Source: Phorcus lineatus
Taxonomy: Eukaryota; Mollusca; Gastropoda; Trochida; Trochidae
Length of the DNA stretch: 64,000 nucleotides
NCBI GenBank assembly: GCA_921293015.1
Contig: OV121096.1
Span: 13,209,000-13,272,999 of the forward strand
Reading direction: 5' to 3'
The position numbers and the translations under genes were made by a program. Position 1 is the stretch's first letter, and the number at the start of each line of letters is the position of its first letter. The notes below the pieces were generated by a model that was not told where the DNA came from, did not search any database, and saw nothing but the letters and a program-made list of their open reading frames with translations. Shown here piece after piece: positions 11,601-22,100 of the stretch.

Positions 11601-11807
11601 CGATGCTTGGATATACAACACGAGAACCGTACACGGGGTTTTAACGTGAATAGTTTGCAATGTTTTCAATTTTTGAAACTGTGTAACCAAATAATCGAAA
11701 CCGATGAAAATATCACTTGGTAAAATAACTATAGATTTGGTGTATTACTGATGTATGTATCTGATGAAGGTAAACTTACAGAGTACTTGCAATATAACCG
11801 TCTTCAT
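2544..11807 (-). CDS. Secreted Thr-Pro-repeat protein gene, minus strand (six exons placed, 3' end open)
   Basis: Exons: 11780-11807, 11490-11519, 8807-9019, 4699-7140, 3298-3321, 2544-2582. The start is the ATG at 11805-11807. The protein opens [20 protein letters not shown], a hydrophobic signal peptide with likely cleavage near VPNA, and then [14 protein letters not shown]. Next come a Ser/Gly/Arg region, about 800 residues of mostly Thr-Pro, and a basic tail with [15 protein letters not shown]. Every internal exon starts and ends in phase 1, as in many modular extracellular proteins. Donors are good (GTAAGT, GTAAGT, GTAAAC, GTATTG, GTAAGT, GTTAGT); the acceptors at 11519 and 3321 are weak. 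I do not recognise a family. A mucin-like, glue or matrix protein is an inference from composition. No stop exon was found, so more exons probably lie at lower coordinates or outside the window. Confidence 0.55.
2762..2875. mobile_element. Short inverted-repeat element (MITE-like)
   Basis: The left end CCCTTTCACAAAGCCCTAAGG and the right end CCTTAGTTAAGGTTGCTTTGTGAAAGG form imperfect inverted repeats around a roughly 110-bp AT-rich core. The element separates the two copies of the duplicated exon region. It has no coding capacity. Confidence 0.6.
3011..3040 (-). pseudogene. Duplicated, inactivated copy of the basic exon
   Basis: About 185 bp around exon 2544-2582 (2480-2665) is repeated in diverged form at 2949-3130, including flanking intron and an identical downstream ATACTGCTTAGTTGG-like block. 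The copied exon keeps an acceptor (TCTCTCCAG) and phase 1-1 length (30 bases), and would encode TKTKQGADN. The donor has changed from GTTAGT to ATTAGT, so normal splicing should skip it. Confidence 0.6.
4699..7140 (-). CDS. Giant Thr-Pro repeat exon of the secreted gene
   Basis: The minus strand is open from 7183 to 4682 without a stop. The proposed exon uses acceptor TTCATTCATAG before CAGCTCG (7140) and donor GCAG/GTATTG (4699). It is 2442 bases long and phase 1-1. It opens [19 protein letters not shown], then is almost uninterrupted Thr-Pro. One interruption lies near 7010-7050 ([14 protein letters not shown]), and three [16 protein letters not shown]-like modules lie near the C-terminal end of the exon. 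It closes TPTESAG. Thr-Pro tracts of this kind are usually heavily O-glycosylated and extended. The plus strand of the same DNA also reads open as Gly-Val repeats, but that strand offers no matching splice sites or start. Confidence 0.55.
4710..7120. repeat. Hexanucleotide array (GGNGTN)n, about 2.4 kb
   Basis: The plus strand is a nearly perfect six-base periodic array, GGTGTN, with blocks of GGCGTN and GGGGTA. Nearly all variation sits at the third and sixth bases. Longer-period blocks are also visible: for example, the segment holding GTCATTGTCGGTGTCGG recurs near 5880, 6168 and 6384. It coincides with the Thr-Pro exon on the minus strand. Length is likely polymorphic, and assembly length may be unreliable. 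Confidence 0.95.
4737..5096. repeat. Three 120-bp higher-order repeat units
   Basis: The block CCCAGCCTGTGCACGAGCT recurs at about 4739, 4859 and 4979, each time followed by GGAGGTGATGATGTAGGAGT or a near copy and then GGTGTN repeats. On the minus strand each copy encodes a [14 protein letters not shown]-like module between Thr-Pro tracts, so whole protein modules have been amplified in frame (120 bases is 40 codons). Confidence 0.85.
7141..8806 (-). other. Intron of the secreted gene
   Basis: This is AT-rich sequence between the Ser/Gly exon and the Thr-Pro exon. The minus-strand stretch just before the Thr-Pro exon is pyrimidine-rich (TTTCCCTTCTTTTCC). I see no convincing further exon, RNA gene or mobile element here. 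Confidence 0.45.
8807..9019 (-). CDS. Ser/Gly/Arg-rich exon of the secreted gene
   Basis: The acceptor is strong (GGCCTTGTTTCAG before CTACACC) and the donor is GAAG/GTAAAC. The exon is 213 bases long and phase 1-1. It encodes [15 protein letters not shown], then Ser-rich acidic repeats ([17 protein letters not shown]), then a basic Gly/Arg stretch ([17 protein letters not shown]). The DGSS repeats could be phosphorylated and bind cations, as seen in some biomineral proteins, but that is inference. The complementary plus strand also reads open (about 104 codons, Glu/Asp-rich), and that reading is taken as a shadow. Confidence 0.6.
9060..10880. repeat. 24/23-bp minisatellite made of splice-acceptor-like units
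   Basis: About 75 head-to-tail units are present. The sense (minus) unit reads AACCTCCTGATTTGGCTTCA plus GTTC; one-base-shorter forms carry CTGATCTGCTTCAG or CTGATATGCTTCA. Units near 9060-9400 and above 10850 are more diverged. The unit matches the real acceptor of exon 8807-9019 (AACCTCCTGGCCTTGTTTCAG), so the array seems to have grown from that 3' splice site. Mixed 23- and 24-base units break any long reading frame. A diverged continuation with TTCTTGCAG units runs to about 11130. Confidence 0.9.
9633..10672. repeat. 519-bp higher-order tandem duplication inside the minisatellite
   Basis: The order of unit variants in the left half repeats in the right half at an offset of 519 bases. For example, the rare variant AAATGTGGAGGTTGAACTTAAG occurs near 9867 and again near 10386, and the 62-codon minus-strand translations of 9800-9988 and 10319-10507 are identical. 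This is a recent block duplication, or possibly an assembly duplication. The boundaries are approximate. Confidence 0.8.
11490..11807 (-). CDS. Signal-peptide exons 1 and 2 of the secreted gene
   Basis: Exon 1 (11780-11807) is ATG plus eight codons and one base, ending CTCT/GTAAGT. Exon 2 (11490-11519) is 30 bases, ending AAATG/GTAAGTAT. Joined in phase 1, they give [19 protein letters not shown], with a classic short charged start and a hydrophobic core. Two consensus GTAAGT donors, a TATA box at the expected place and a signal peptide that appears only after splicing support each other. The exon 2 acceptor (TTTATTTTTAATGAAG) is the weak point. Confidence 0.55.
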
Positions 11808-11860
11808 ATTTCCGGCTCTGTAAAGCTGTAACTATGATTTTTTGACGTAGACTATCCTGC

Positions 11861-11872
11861 CTTTTATATAAT
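11861..11872 (-). promoter_or_regulatory. TATA box of the secreted gene
   Basis: On the minus strand, TATATAAAAGGCAGG lies about 55 bases upstream of the proposed ATG at 11807. The expected transcription start is therefore near 11835, leaving a 5' UTR of about 30 bases. A strong TATA box fits an abundantly expressed secreted product. Confidence 0.5.
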
Positions 11873-11879
11873 GAACACG

Positions 11880-12483
11880 AACATAAAGTCTCTGTATATA
11901 ACATGAATGTATACCAATTACATGCTAATCAAAATCTCATAAACTGGCATGATAATCACAGATTTATTGATATTATTTCTATAACATTTATTTGAATCCA
12001 TTGTCTATATTTGTTTCGACATACAAGTACATTTTATGAGACAACATTCATTACTCATTGACATTTTAATGACTTTATAAATCAATTACAAAGCAACTGT
12101 AACATCTCCATGTTGCATCTGGTCATTGACCTGTTAAGGAGACGGTGTGTGTGTGTGTTTGTTTTGTTTATTTGTTCTAGTTCTAGTTCTTTATTCACTA
12201 AAACCACTCATAGTGGTACATAGTACATTTTTACACAATCATTAATACATTTTTCTCAACGAGGCAACATCATATTTTGAAAGTTGTTCAGAGATACATC
12301 TAATGAATTTACTTAGTTTGTCAACAATTGTATAACAATTTTCTGAGAAGAGACTATGAAGTTTAAAATAATTAGGTTATACCAAATATATGACAATCCA
12401 CAATCATCTAAAAATCGTTTTTACAAAGTGTAGCCAAGGAGGCTGATATTCAGTACTATTTTCAACTTCTAATAATTTGGAAT

Positions 12484-12485
<2 letters not shown>
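11880..12485. other. Intergenic AT-rich DNA
   Basis: No gene seen. A short GTGTGTGTGT run lies near 12146. A block near 12175-12210 (TTCTAGTTCTAGTTCTTTATTCAC) looks like the reverse of a LINE 3' tail (AATAAAGAACTAGAACTAG), so part of this stretch may be old LINE 3' sequence on the minus strand. Confidence 0.4.

Positions 12486-12520
<35 letters not shown>
12486..12520. repeat. Poly-G tract of 35 bases
   Basis: This is an uninterrupted run of 35 G. Similar but shorter homopolymers occur at about 22059-22075 (G) and, as a C/G pair, at 44975-45032. Such tracts are quadruplex-prone and error-prone, so exact length should not be trusted. Confidence 0.95.
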
Positions 12521-12525
<5 letters not shown>

Positions 12526-13085
12526 ACTTTTTCCCGTGCTGATGGTTACGTGCGCGTGCACAGAATAGCCACGTCGGCGAAATCACCAAAAGGTGGAAGG
12601 TATAATATATTAAAAACAGGTTTTAAAACTAGAATAACGATTGTGCTAACAAAATGGTGTTCCTTGTATGCATAGGTGGAACATTCCACTTTGCTAATAG
12701 GGTGAAAGTTGTTTCACGTAAAGCCACTTGTGCATGAAGATGTTTTGATAAGACTGTAGGCATTAGTGAACGCTACCCGTGCATTCCATAGCACATGAAC
12801 CTGGCCAGACATTCCTAATGCCGCATGCAGCGGGAACGTGTCATTAACGTGCTGCATGAAGGAACAAAGTTCATTGTAACTCGCATTGTAACTTTTACAT
12901 GTCAAGTCAATTTTGTTTCTGATTTGAACACATAGACAATGTGTCTTTGGCATAACTATGTTGTCTTTCATGTAACAGAACCAAACGTAATTGTTTAATA
13001 AAGTATTAAGTAAAACCATTTGTCAGAAATCACTTAAAAGTAATTAAACATCTTAAAATAATCTTCATTAGAATTTTTAGCTTGA
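12521..13085. other. Intergenic, no supported gene
   Basis: A 101-codon minus-strand frame (13019-12714) is open, but it has no recognisable domain, promoter or splice context. I do not treat it as a gene. Nothing else seen. Confidence 0.4.
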
Positions 13086-13089
13086 AGTC

Positions 13090-13390
13090 GATTGAGGTGA
13101 GGTGAGGTGATATGGGGTTTAACGCCGCTTTCAAGAGTATTTTACTTATAGCGCGGCTGCTGGTATAATTGCAGGGAGAAAGCCCGCAACACCATTGTGG
13201 CTATGCATTGCGATGAAACCTGCTAGCATCGGCTGGAACTAGCGAACCATTGGTGGTACTGCACTAAAATTCAGAGTAGCATTGCACCCAAACCTTGCTG
13301 CGTGTAGAACAGTTTTCTACTGCAGACAAATGTGCCGAGCCCCCGGCGGATTAGGCCGACTGACACCAGTATAATCATTTCCGGTCCCCT
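13090..13390. repeat. Dispersed repeat with TTTAACGCCGCTTTCAAGAG core
   Basis: A GAGGTGAGGTGAGGTG start is followed by the block GGGGTTTAACGCCGCTTTCA and then GC-richer sequence unlike its AT-rich surroundings, ending CCGACTGACACCAG. Elements that open with GAGGTGA or GAGTGA repeats and a TTTAACGCC box are common in molluscan genomes (recalled, not searched). A relative is at 25741-25810. Confidence 0.55.
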
Positions 13391-13399
13391 TTCAGACAT

Positions 13400-15700
13400 G
13401 ACTGTGTCATACCTTGTTTTTGTTATATAGCTACAAGAATATATACTTACATGCTATTGTACATTCAGAGTCGGGCGCCTATGCCATTACCTTCCGTCCT
13501 CTACCATGTCTCGGGGTACCAAGTAAGACGATTGGCAGCAACAATGACAGCCATAATATTCCAATAATTGGATCACGCTTCGATAGGATCATTATTTTCT
13601 CTTTATTAATGTAGTCCCCCTCTTGCATAATGACAATTAAATCCTCCAGTGTCATTGTCACTCTAATGTGTTTCGTGGACACTATCTTTCGTTAATATCT
13701 TCTACCTTAACTTTCTATTATGGTAAGTAATATCCCTTCGATGTGGGTTATTATCAACTTGTGGCATGTTTCTCTTCAAATATCTTTACATCAACGTTAG
13801 GTTTGGTTTGATTCAAACTTTATTTTGAATCGTATAAATGAGATAAATGAAATTGCATCAATAACAAGCTAAATAGAGTACATATGTTCTCATATGTCCT
13901 AGAATAGTCATTATTGGTATATTGTGCTCGACATATTAATTTCATATACATGTATCCGCTTTGTATTTGACTTTAACACAGATATCTGTTATGCTATATT
14001 ACGCACGAATATAGAAATAAAATGATGTTTGCCGTTATTTTTCACTACTCCACTACCGTATGAATTATTTCATTAGATATAAATTTTTCACTAGATCGTG
14101 AAATAGTATCATTTAAACATATATTTAACATTGCCTTTTCTCAGATAAAATACCAAATATTTGCTTATTTGCTTCACATTTACAAACACATTATAGCGAA
14201 GGTTCCTGCCAGCGGGAAAATAGATCTGCAAGTCGGGATATATCATTACCGGTCATTTTCATGATTTCCAATTTATGTTAAGGTGTAAAATGAATTTCTC
14301 TTCTGTAAACCCAAATTTTTCAAAAGATGCAAAACTGCAACAAACAAAAGTTGGGGAGTAAAGATTGTGTTTTCAAGTAGCTTTCAAGAACACTTAGAAA
14401 ACATAGAGGCCATTAGTATTGCTGACAAGACACCAACTGCATTCCCATGTTGGCTGAACACATACACTGTTGTGAGAGAGTCAAGCTTGAGGTGGAATTA
14501 AATCGAACTAGGGTGGTGCAGCACTTAAAGTATAATATTTACGCCAGAACACTCCATGTAGAACATTTCTCGTTAGTTCTCCTTAGACAAAGTCCTCAAC
14601 CCTTCTGTGAAATGTAAACCCCCAATCTCCTGATGGAAGCCAAAAGTGCTGACAACTTGCTGTTCCGCCTCAACAATGCAACAAAGAAGTAAATTTATAA
14701 TGATATATAGAGGACACTAAACAACAGTCCACTTCAAACTATTTTCTTTATTTTTTAAAGTGTTCATGATTAAGTATGATACGAATGAAAGCGGGTTTGA
14801 TACAAAAAATCATTAACGAGTTTCATTGAAAATAGTATTAAATGGTTACAAGTATAGTATTCGGTTTATTACTTTACCAGATAAATAAAGTACTACTGCC
14901 TGAATTATAAGCGACAAGGAGGCCTTCATTGTTACCTGACAACCACGCACTATTTTGACGTCATACGTCCAGGTTTATTACATATAGTTTAACTTTGCCA
15001 TACAAACATTACAATGAAGTATCTTACATTGACAGGTAATAACTCTTCTTATTACCTCCTCTGTAAGGTCGCCATAGTGCAAGGTTAAGATATGACATTT
15101 TTACATTAAGTTTGATTTTGCCATATAAACAACACAATGCAGTAGCAACTCTTCTTATTACATCCCAGGAAATATGTACGACAATACCCGTACTAACACA
15201 AGTTGTACATCTGGCTTTAAGTATTGATACAAGACTCTAATAAAGTAAAGAATCAATATGTTTTAATTCATCCATTAATTTTACTCTAATTACTTTTTTT
15301 ACTGCACGTTCATGCGTCATACCGCTCTTGTATAATGAACAAAGACAATTACTTCAATATATTGTTGACTTACCAATTAATCTACATCTAATGATGTTAA
15401 GTTTTTTTACCTGAACTAATGGTACATCAGAAATATTGATAAGTGCAATATTGTAAGGTGAAGCCTTTCTTGTACACAACATAAATATTCTAGTCTCTGT
15501 AAACTGTGTTTACAGATATTGTTTTGAATCACATCTTTATGAGTTAACATCACAATCCTGGAGAATTTTAATTATACATAAGATATTTGCCTTTTGGGAC
15601 AATAAAGATCATTTTAGACTAGACAAAATTAATTAGTTGATTTACGAATATTTTTTGTCAAGGCAAAAATGATGATTAGCTGCTTAATAGTCAATGCTGG
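13400..15700. other. Intergenic AT-rich DNA, nothing recognised
   Basis: Only short chance frames are present. I see no domain, RNA gene or clear transposon end. Two stretches near 14960-15060 and 15090-15160 share wording (ATTAAGTTTGATTTTGCCATA-like and ACTCTTCTTATTAC), suggesting a small diverged duplication. Confidence 0.4.
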
Positions 15701-15717
15701 CGGTGTTGCCCGACTCG

Positions 15718-15794
15718 GAGGGTCTTGGTTTGGATTCTAACCCAGGCCTTTGACGCCAGAGGTCAGAATGCTACCCACTACACCACTGTGATCC
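15718..15794 (-). repeat. tRNA-like segment (SINE head or tRNA pseudogene)
   Basis: The minus strand reads GGATCACAGTGGTGTAGTGG with GTAGCAT following (A-box-like), then CTGACCTCTGGCG, and later GGGTTAGAATCC (B-box-like, close to GGTTCGAATCC). The A-to-B spacing fits a tRNA-derived RNA polymerase III promoter. The acceptor-stem halves do not pair convincingly, so a functional tRNA is unlikely. A SINE head is the best reading. Confidence 0.45.
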
Positions 15795-15799
15795 TGTGC

Positions 15800-17305
15800 A
15801 GCTTCCAGATACTGTGCTGTCATGTAAAAAGTTTTGACATTGTTTACAAACCTCCTTTTTTTGTTGCTTTCTTATTGCTGTCCAAGAAGTTTAGCTAAAT
15901 TTTAAAGTGAATCAAATATTTATTGTTGGTTTGCAAAATGATCTGATAAAATAATAATAAATAATCTTTCAGCCGTAGAGACACCATTAGTAAATAATCT
16001 TAACACAGTAAACAGTGAATGAGTTGGGATATTACATGCCAACAGAGTTAACAAACTCATTAGTCTATCCTTTCACACTTGAGTTTTGGACTATTGAAAA
16101 AGTTGGTAAAGATTACCTTGGTTGTCTTCACTAATCATGTTAACAGTTCCTTTATGTGTCCAAAAACATTTTTGACTACAATTTTAAGGTTAGTTTTGAC
16201 AGGATAAAAACAACTGATGTTTCTTACAAATTCAGTACCATCACAATTTTTATTCATGATAGATAAAATCATTGAAATTTAATACAATCATTACAATCCA
16301 ATAGTCAATGAATAAACAATTTATTGTGTAATTCAGTAATTTGTTCAGTGAATTGATACTGACCTCACAAAATCAGTTTTCTTTCAAGAATTGATAGTTG
16401 CTTATCACCTACAAAAATATTAGTTCTATGGATAAATAGTGTCACAATGTTATTACTGTACAACTTATCTAGATGTTAACATGGACAAAGGATATGGATG
16501 AGCATCTTTTAGAGACTTAATTCATTCCTCAACCTTTGCATTATTTTGCAAATGTAATAAACAGAAGATTTTCCATTGCTTGTTGAAAACAATGTATATA
16601 ATAAAGGATCACACAAACTTAGACAAATATCAATGGAATTCAATTTTCTCTTTCATAACTACATGTATCAAAACCTGGTCCAAATTAGCTAATTTGCAAA
16701 TAAATCATTATGCAAACATACAATACAAAATTATTTGATATGAACATGATCATAACTATTGTGAACAGAACCAGTTCTTAAGTCAACAATCATAAACCTA
16801 AATCATGTGTAACTGTAAATATTGTTTAAGGATTACTTCATTACAAATAAGAATGGAGAAAAGAAATGATATAATTACAAATTCTGAATATGTACATGTA
16901 TTAATAAATAATACATAATATATATTATATTAATATTAATATTATTATAGTATATTACACTACATTAATTAAAGGCAAATTTCACATGTTGTTCATATTT
17001 CAACCAAGATTTGCATGTATTTGAGGTATAATGAATCACAGATTCACATATTCAGAATCTTTTATGTATATATCTGATACATATTCTGTTAAACACATCT
17101 TGTTTACTTTACCATAAAAGGTGACGATATTTGTTCATTTCTGCATATGATGTTTATGATTGGTCTAGAATAATGGCCAGCATGAAGTAAAATCACTGCC
17201 TGACACATTGAGATCATCTGAACAATATATACTTTTAAGAAAGAAGTCAAAGTAATCACTAAGACTCCTATTTGTGGACACACTTATCTTGCATTTGAAG
17301 TAACA
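15800..17305. other. Downstream flank / likely 3' UTR of the RING1-IBR-PARP gene
   Basis: This is very AT-rich sequence on the 3' side of the minus-strand gene ending at 17306. Minus-strand AATAAA signals occur, for example near 16322 and 16249, which would give a 3' UTR of about 1 kb. A short TATATTAATATTA-type low-complexity patch lies at about 16905-16960. No gene seen. Confidence 0.4.
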
Positions 17306-19183
17306 TTATCCAGTAAAGACTTTATGTGAATATTCAACCACATACTCAGGATAAGTCTGTGAAATGTCAAAAGTTACAAAGATGTTTGGGTTGACTGGGT
17401 TGTTGACAACAGAGTTGAACGGTCGCTGTTTAGGGTCATCAGGGTCAACAGGAGGTCGTCGCATCCCATGGTTCCCTCGCGTGTACCGTCCACACACCAC
17501 TCGGGCCACCAACAGTAGGTTGCTTTGCTGGGACACATTCTGTGTCACGTGAGGATGGCCAGGGAACTTCTGGCTGTACCAGATGGGCACACCTTGATGG
17601 TTGAATCCAAAGGGATGGTGATGTGGTCGCTTTGGGTTGAACTGGAATCCAGAGTGGACACTGCTGTACTTGTGAGAGTATATGGCGTCAGTTGCAAAGT
17701 ACGAACCTAAAGGAAGAGAAACATACTGTTCTTTAAATATTTCATGACTAAATTGTAGAAAACATAAACAAATATTATATCAGTGTTTCCTAAATACATC
17801 AAGAACAAGTAAATGCTGTACAATAGATTTTGGTATCAAATAAGGAGACAAAAACAAACAGATAAAATTAAAACATTATAAAAGCTGGTCAAGTCCAATT
17901 AAGGATATCCAAATGAACTGGTGTCTGGGTACCCCTCCATTGAAGTCTGATACCAAACTTGAAGACTCTGGATGCAACGGCTCACAAGATGTCATGCTAA
18001 CAACATTTTTTTTCAAAGTAAAAATCTCACAGTGACCTTGGAAATAAGATCAAGGTCACCAAAATCAACTGATGTCTGCGTATTCCCATTATGAAGACTG
18101 GTACAAAATTTGAAGACTCTAGGTGCAGCAGTTCAAGGAAAAAGATAATAAGTCAAATTAGATAATAAGAAAAATTTAACCATATGCCTTTTGCATCTTA
18201 AAACAAGACAAAAACTTTCATAAGGGTGTGGTCCATGTGGACCTTTTTAGGGGTAATAGGGTCACAAGAGCTTTGCATTATAATCCCAAAGGGGTCTATA
18301 CATCAGATTTCAACTTTCTAGGCCTTTTAGTTCTAAAGAAGAAAATGAGACTTTTTTTGGCTTTGGTCATGAGGCCCATTAGAGGCAACAGGGTCATCAA
18401 ATCTAAAAATTTTGATTGCATTTCATTTTTTATTAAGAAATCCAATGAATTCTACTGACCTTGTCCATAGGCAGTTCCATGCTGACCACAGAGTCTCCAG
18501 TCAAACCCCTCGCGACAGATGCTCTCCACCACATCTGGCTTTGTGCCATGAAACAGGTGCTTCTCATTGAGCTTTGCAGCTCCTGTCTCTTCCAGAATGT
18601 GGGAGCGTGTCCTGAAAGAATGTTGTCAGTAAGGATGTGGTAAGCTTTAGCTTTGCTTGTTAGGAATTGTTATTATCTGTGATCTTAAACAGGAAGCTAA
18701 AGAAAACAAAACGATCATGTATGATTAATAGGTGTTGAGTTCCACGATATACATAAACCGAGATCTCTAAAACTGAAAGCTATCAAGTTTAAGGCTGATT
18801 GATTGACCAAACTGTTAAAATGCAAAGAGAATTATTTTAGTGGTTGTATTTTGCTTTCTAAATGTGCTATAGACATGATATTGGGCTGAGAACAGTTTAA
18901 GACCAATATTGGTGTAACCTAGTAGTGCCTTTAACCAACTACATCTCTTACATGACCATGCCATGAGGCTTTTGTACCTTAAAACTCATTGTCATACATT
19001 TTGTAGATTCAAACAAAGAAATGAAGACAGGCTGAGTACATACAGGGCATATTTCTGCCAGAGTTTGGGGTTCTGTATGCGAGTGAGGGTTGTGATGCTG
19101 TACTCTCGCATGGACCTCCTGAACAGGTCCTGGATAACTTCAAACTCCATTGATTCAGGCGCAACCACAACTTTCATAAAGTC
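17306..19183 (-). CDS. PARP catalytic domain exons 12-14
   Basis: Exons 19044-19183, 18460-18611 and 17306-17706 encode residues 986-1215. The start reads VAPESMEFEVIQDLF, and TRIQNPKLWQKYAL is the usual PARP lead-in. The NAD-binding signature follows: KHLFHGTK (His1053), then CGQHGTAYGQGSYFATDA (Tyr1085), and near the C-terminus PNIFVTFDISQTYPEYVVEY. The position equal to PARP1 Glu988 is Ile1191, so the triad is H-Y-I, which in this family means mono- rather than poly-ADP-ribosylation. It is closest by eye to PARP12/PARP11. A His/Pro-rich insert (about 1100-1145, with RPHHHPFGF) lies between core strands. The stop is TAA at 17308-17306. Donors are GTATGT and GTCAGT. Confidence 0.9.
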
Positions 19184-22100
19184 CTGTGTTCATGAAAAGA
19201 GAAACATAGTTTATCACCATTTGTAAAATAAACAATGTGTTTTGAATCGATTTGGAATGTCAAAATGAATTTGAACAAACCTGCAGAGGTTTCACATATT
19301 TTTTTAAGAGCATCCTCCTTGGGATAATATTGCATAAAACAGGTTGTGACAAATTTTGAATAAAAAACATAAAAAAGCACATAAAATGTTTTTCTCATAA
19401 CACCCTAACAGAGCCCCAAACCCAAGCGGTTGCCATGGCACTATGGGAAGGAAACTCAATTCTCACAACTTATCGATCTAGTATTAGCAGATGGAAGAGA
19501 ACTGGAGAGAAGAGAAGTTCTGGAGAGAACTGACTTGCCAAACCTTGCACGCTCACTTGAGCAATTGTCGAGTAAGTAGTGCCTAATGAACGTGCTAGGA
19601 CCCAGCCTCAGCCTTAGAGGTCGCTACCGCCCTAACCGAATGAGCTTTCAACCCTTATGGGGGCTGTATGGACATAGCCCAGACATATCGCCAAAACAAT
19701 CCATATGGAGATTGTTTGCTTTGATGCTGGTAGGCCGGACTTGGTCGTGCCATAACAACAGAACAGTTGCTTATCCTTTCAAATTTCTTTTGTTCTTTTG
19801 ATTTAACATTTGAGGGTGCGACTCACATCAAGGATGTGGGACTGCATCGACCTCGCTCCCTGAGCTGCCGGTTTTGACATTGCCGGTAATTCAAGCGGAG
19901 CTGATACATGGAAAGAATGGTCCACCTTCGGGCAGTATGAGTCAGGCAGTCTAATGCTGACTCTCTAGTGAAAGACAGTCAGCTCGGGATCGGAAGACAT
20001 CGCATGGATATCTTGTACCAGCCTACCTGATATAACCGCCACCAAGAAGGTAGTCTTCCACATGAATAACTGCAGTGAGATTGTGAGAGCGATGTCATGA
20101 GGACCACAGCTGTGGAGGCTGACTTCGTATCTGCGACAGAACCCTGGAAATCAGGGGCATGGGCCGAAATGCCCACAGCACCCTGCCAATCCAGTCTATC
20201 GCGAGAGTTTGGGTCTGGTTTTCTGGATCAGGACACCGGTGTCTGATTCGTCACTCCGGACGCAAACAGATCCACCTAAACTGACCCGTACAACTGGGAG
20301 ATAAGCCCAAATAGTTGAAGGAAGCGGTCGAAGACATTCCTCACTGCCCACAGATCCAGCACATTGATGTGCTTCCTGGATTCGTCCAGGGACCACAGGC
20401 TCGAAGCTGAGTGGGCCCCTAGGACTCCCCCTCAACCTTAAAGGGAAGTGTCCGTCTGAACTGTGACCGTCGGCAGCGGAGTCACCAGAGGCAGACCGCT
20501 TGACAGGTTGCTTTCCACCAGCCACCATTCCAGAAGAGTGTTAAGCCACTCAGGAATGGCCAAGAATTTCTCCAGACTCTCGGATTGAGACCATAGCTCT
20601 GCCAAAGCCTGTTGGACTGGTCTCATTCTCAAACAAGCCCTCCAAACCACATCCACTGTCGCCACCATATTCCCAAGTCCACACCTTCTCCGGGGAGGAT
20701 GGCACCGGAGTTTGCCTCACTCCGGTAAAAGAAGGTGGCCGAAGCTTCCAGAGAGGCAAATGCCTGTCCCTGAGCATGGACAGGACCAAGGGGTTCGACT
20801 TGACTCTCTCCCATTCCGGCAAGAACTGGGTAAGTCTTCCTCTCATTGGAAGCTCTGGCAAGAGGCAACGGATTCCTGTAACAGGCGGCACTCCGGCCCC
20901 CTGGCAGTACTCCAGCTTGGGTAGATGCGATTAGGAGCCCTCCCCTGAAAAGGCTGTTGCCGGCCCCTGGCCTGCTTGCCCTTTCACCTTTCTTCCCTGC
21001 ATACCTCCCCTGCCTCCCCCACATTGGAGCTGAGTGTTCCACCAAGAGAAGGCTTTGGATGGCGGCTCCGATGGGAGGCTTTTTCAGGGGTGACTTGCGC
21101 TTCCAAGCAGAACCAGGGCCGCCTTGGCCCTATCAAGCCGTTCGGGAAAGTCCTTGATGACTGTTGAGATCCCAAGAACATGGTTTGACCCAGTTCATAC
21201 GGGCAGTGCATTCTGGGTCGGCTGTGGGAGTGATGACCAACTCAACCACAGCCTCTGAAGCCCCATCATTGTGGTCATCACCTGGCTCGACGCACTCCGG
21301 ATGGAGTCGCGAGCCAGGTAACTCGTAACCTTGGACAATTGCCCTTGGAGCAGAACCTGATCGGTCTGCTCCTTCTCTTCAGACATGCCTTGAGCATGCA
21401 AAGAGGCCAGGAATGCCGAATGTACCACGACCCCCAAATGTTGGAACGTATTCGGGTACGTGGCCGGAGCAGAACGGGACCAAGGTCAACACATCGTCGT
21501 CAATCACCAGTACCTCAAACAATCCCACCTCCCCTCTAAGGTACCCAACAGGAGAGGCGAGATCACATCAGGACGGAGACTGTCAATGATGCAGAGCCGC
21601 GTCTTTAAGACCTTGCACTTAGCAGAGGCTCCACCAGGAAGACAGCTCCTTCTTGGGAACAACGACTGGCAGGAAGGCAGCCGTGAACTTGTCACAGACC
21701 CCCCCCAAGGCCTCAGAAATCGGGAGGTCGGTAGGATCCAGCTACGAATCCCCGCCGACCTCCATCTCCTCTTCCTAGCAATGCCCCGTCATCTCCGAGT
21801 CCAGAACGGACAAAATTTCTGACAAATTACCCGGAAGAACAGACAGAGGAAGTAAGGGGCTCGTTGATCTCCTGTCGTTCCCTAGAAGGAGCTGGGAGCT
21901 ATGGTCCAGACGGGGACCCCGACGCAGGAGCGCCATGAGGCCCTTCATTTGCTCCTTAATCAGAGAATTAATGGTGTCAATAGAGGGGGTGATGGGGTGG
22001 GCCCTAAAAGAAGACAGCTGGTCCCCCCACCTCCGAATCCAAGCTCTCCTCAGATTGGGGGGGGGGGGGGGGGGACGACTGCCTTCTTCTTACCAATACT

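Noticed and set aside
12714-13019. 101-codon minus-strand frame
   Set aside because: No domain, splice context or promoter seen. It may be repeat-derived.
15718-15794. A functional tRNA gene
   Set aside because: A- and B-box-like sequences are present but the acceptor stem does not pair, so it is listed as a SINE or pseudogene instead.
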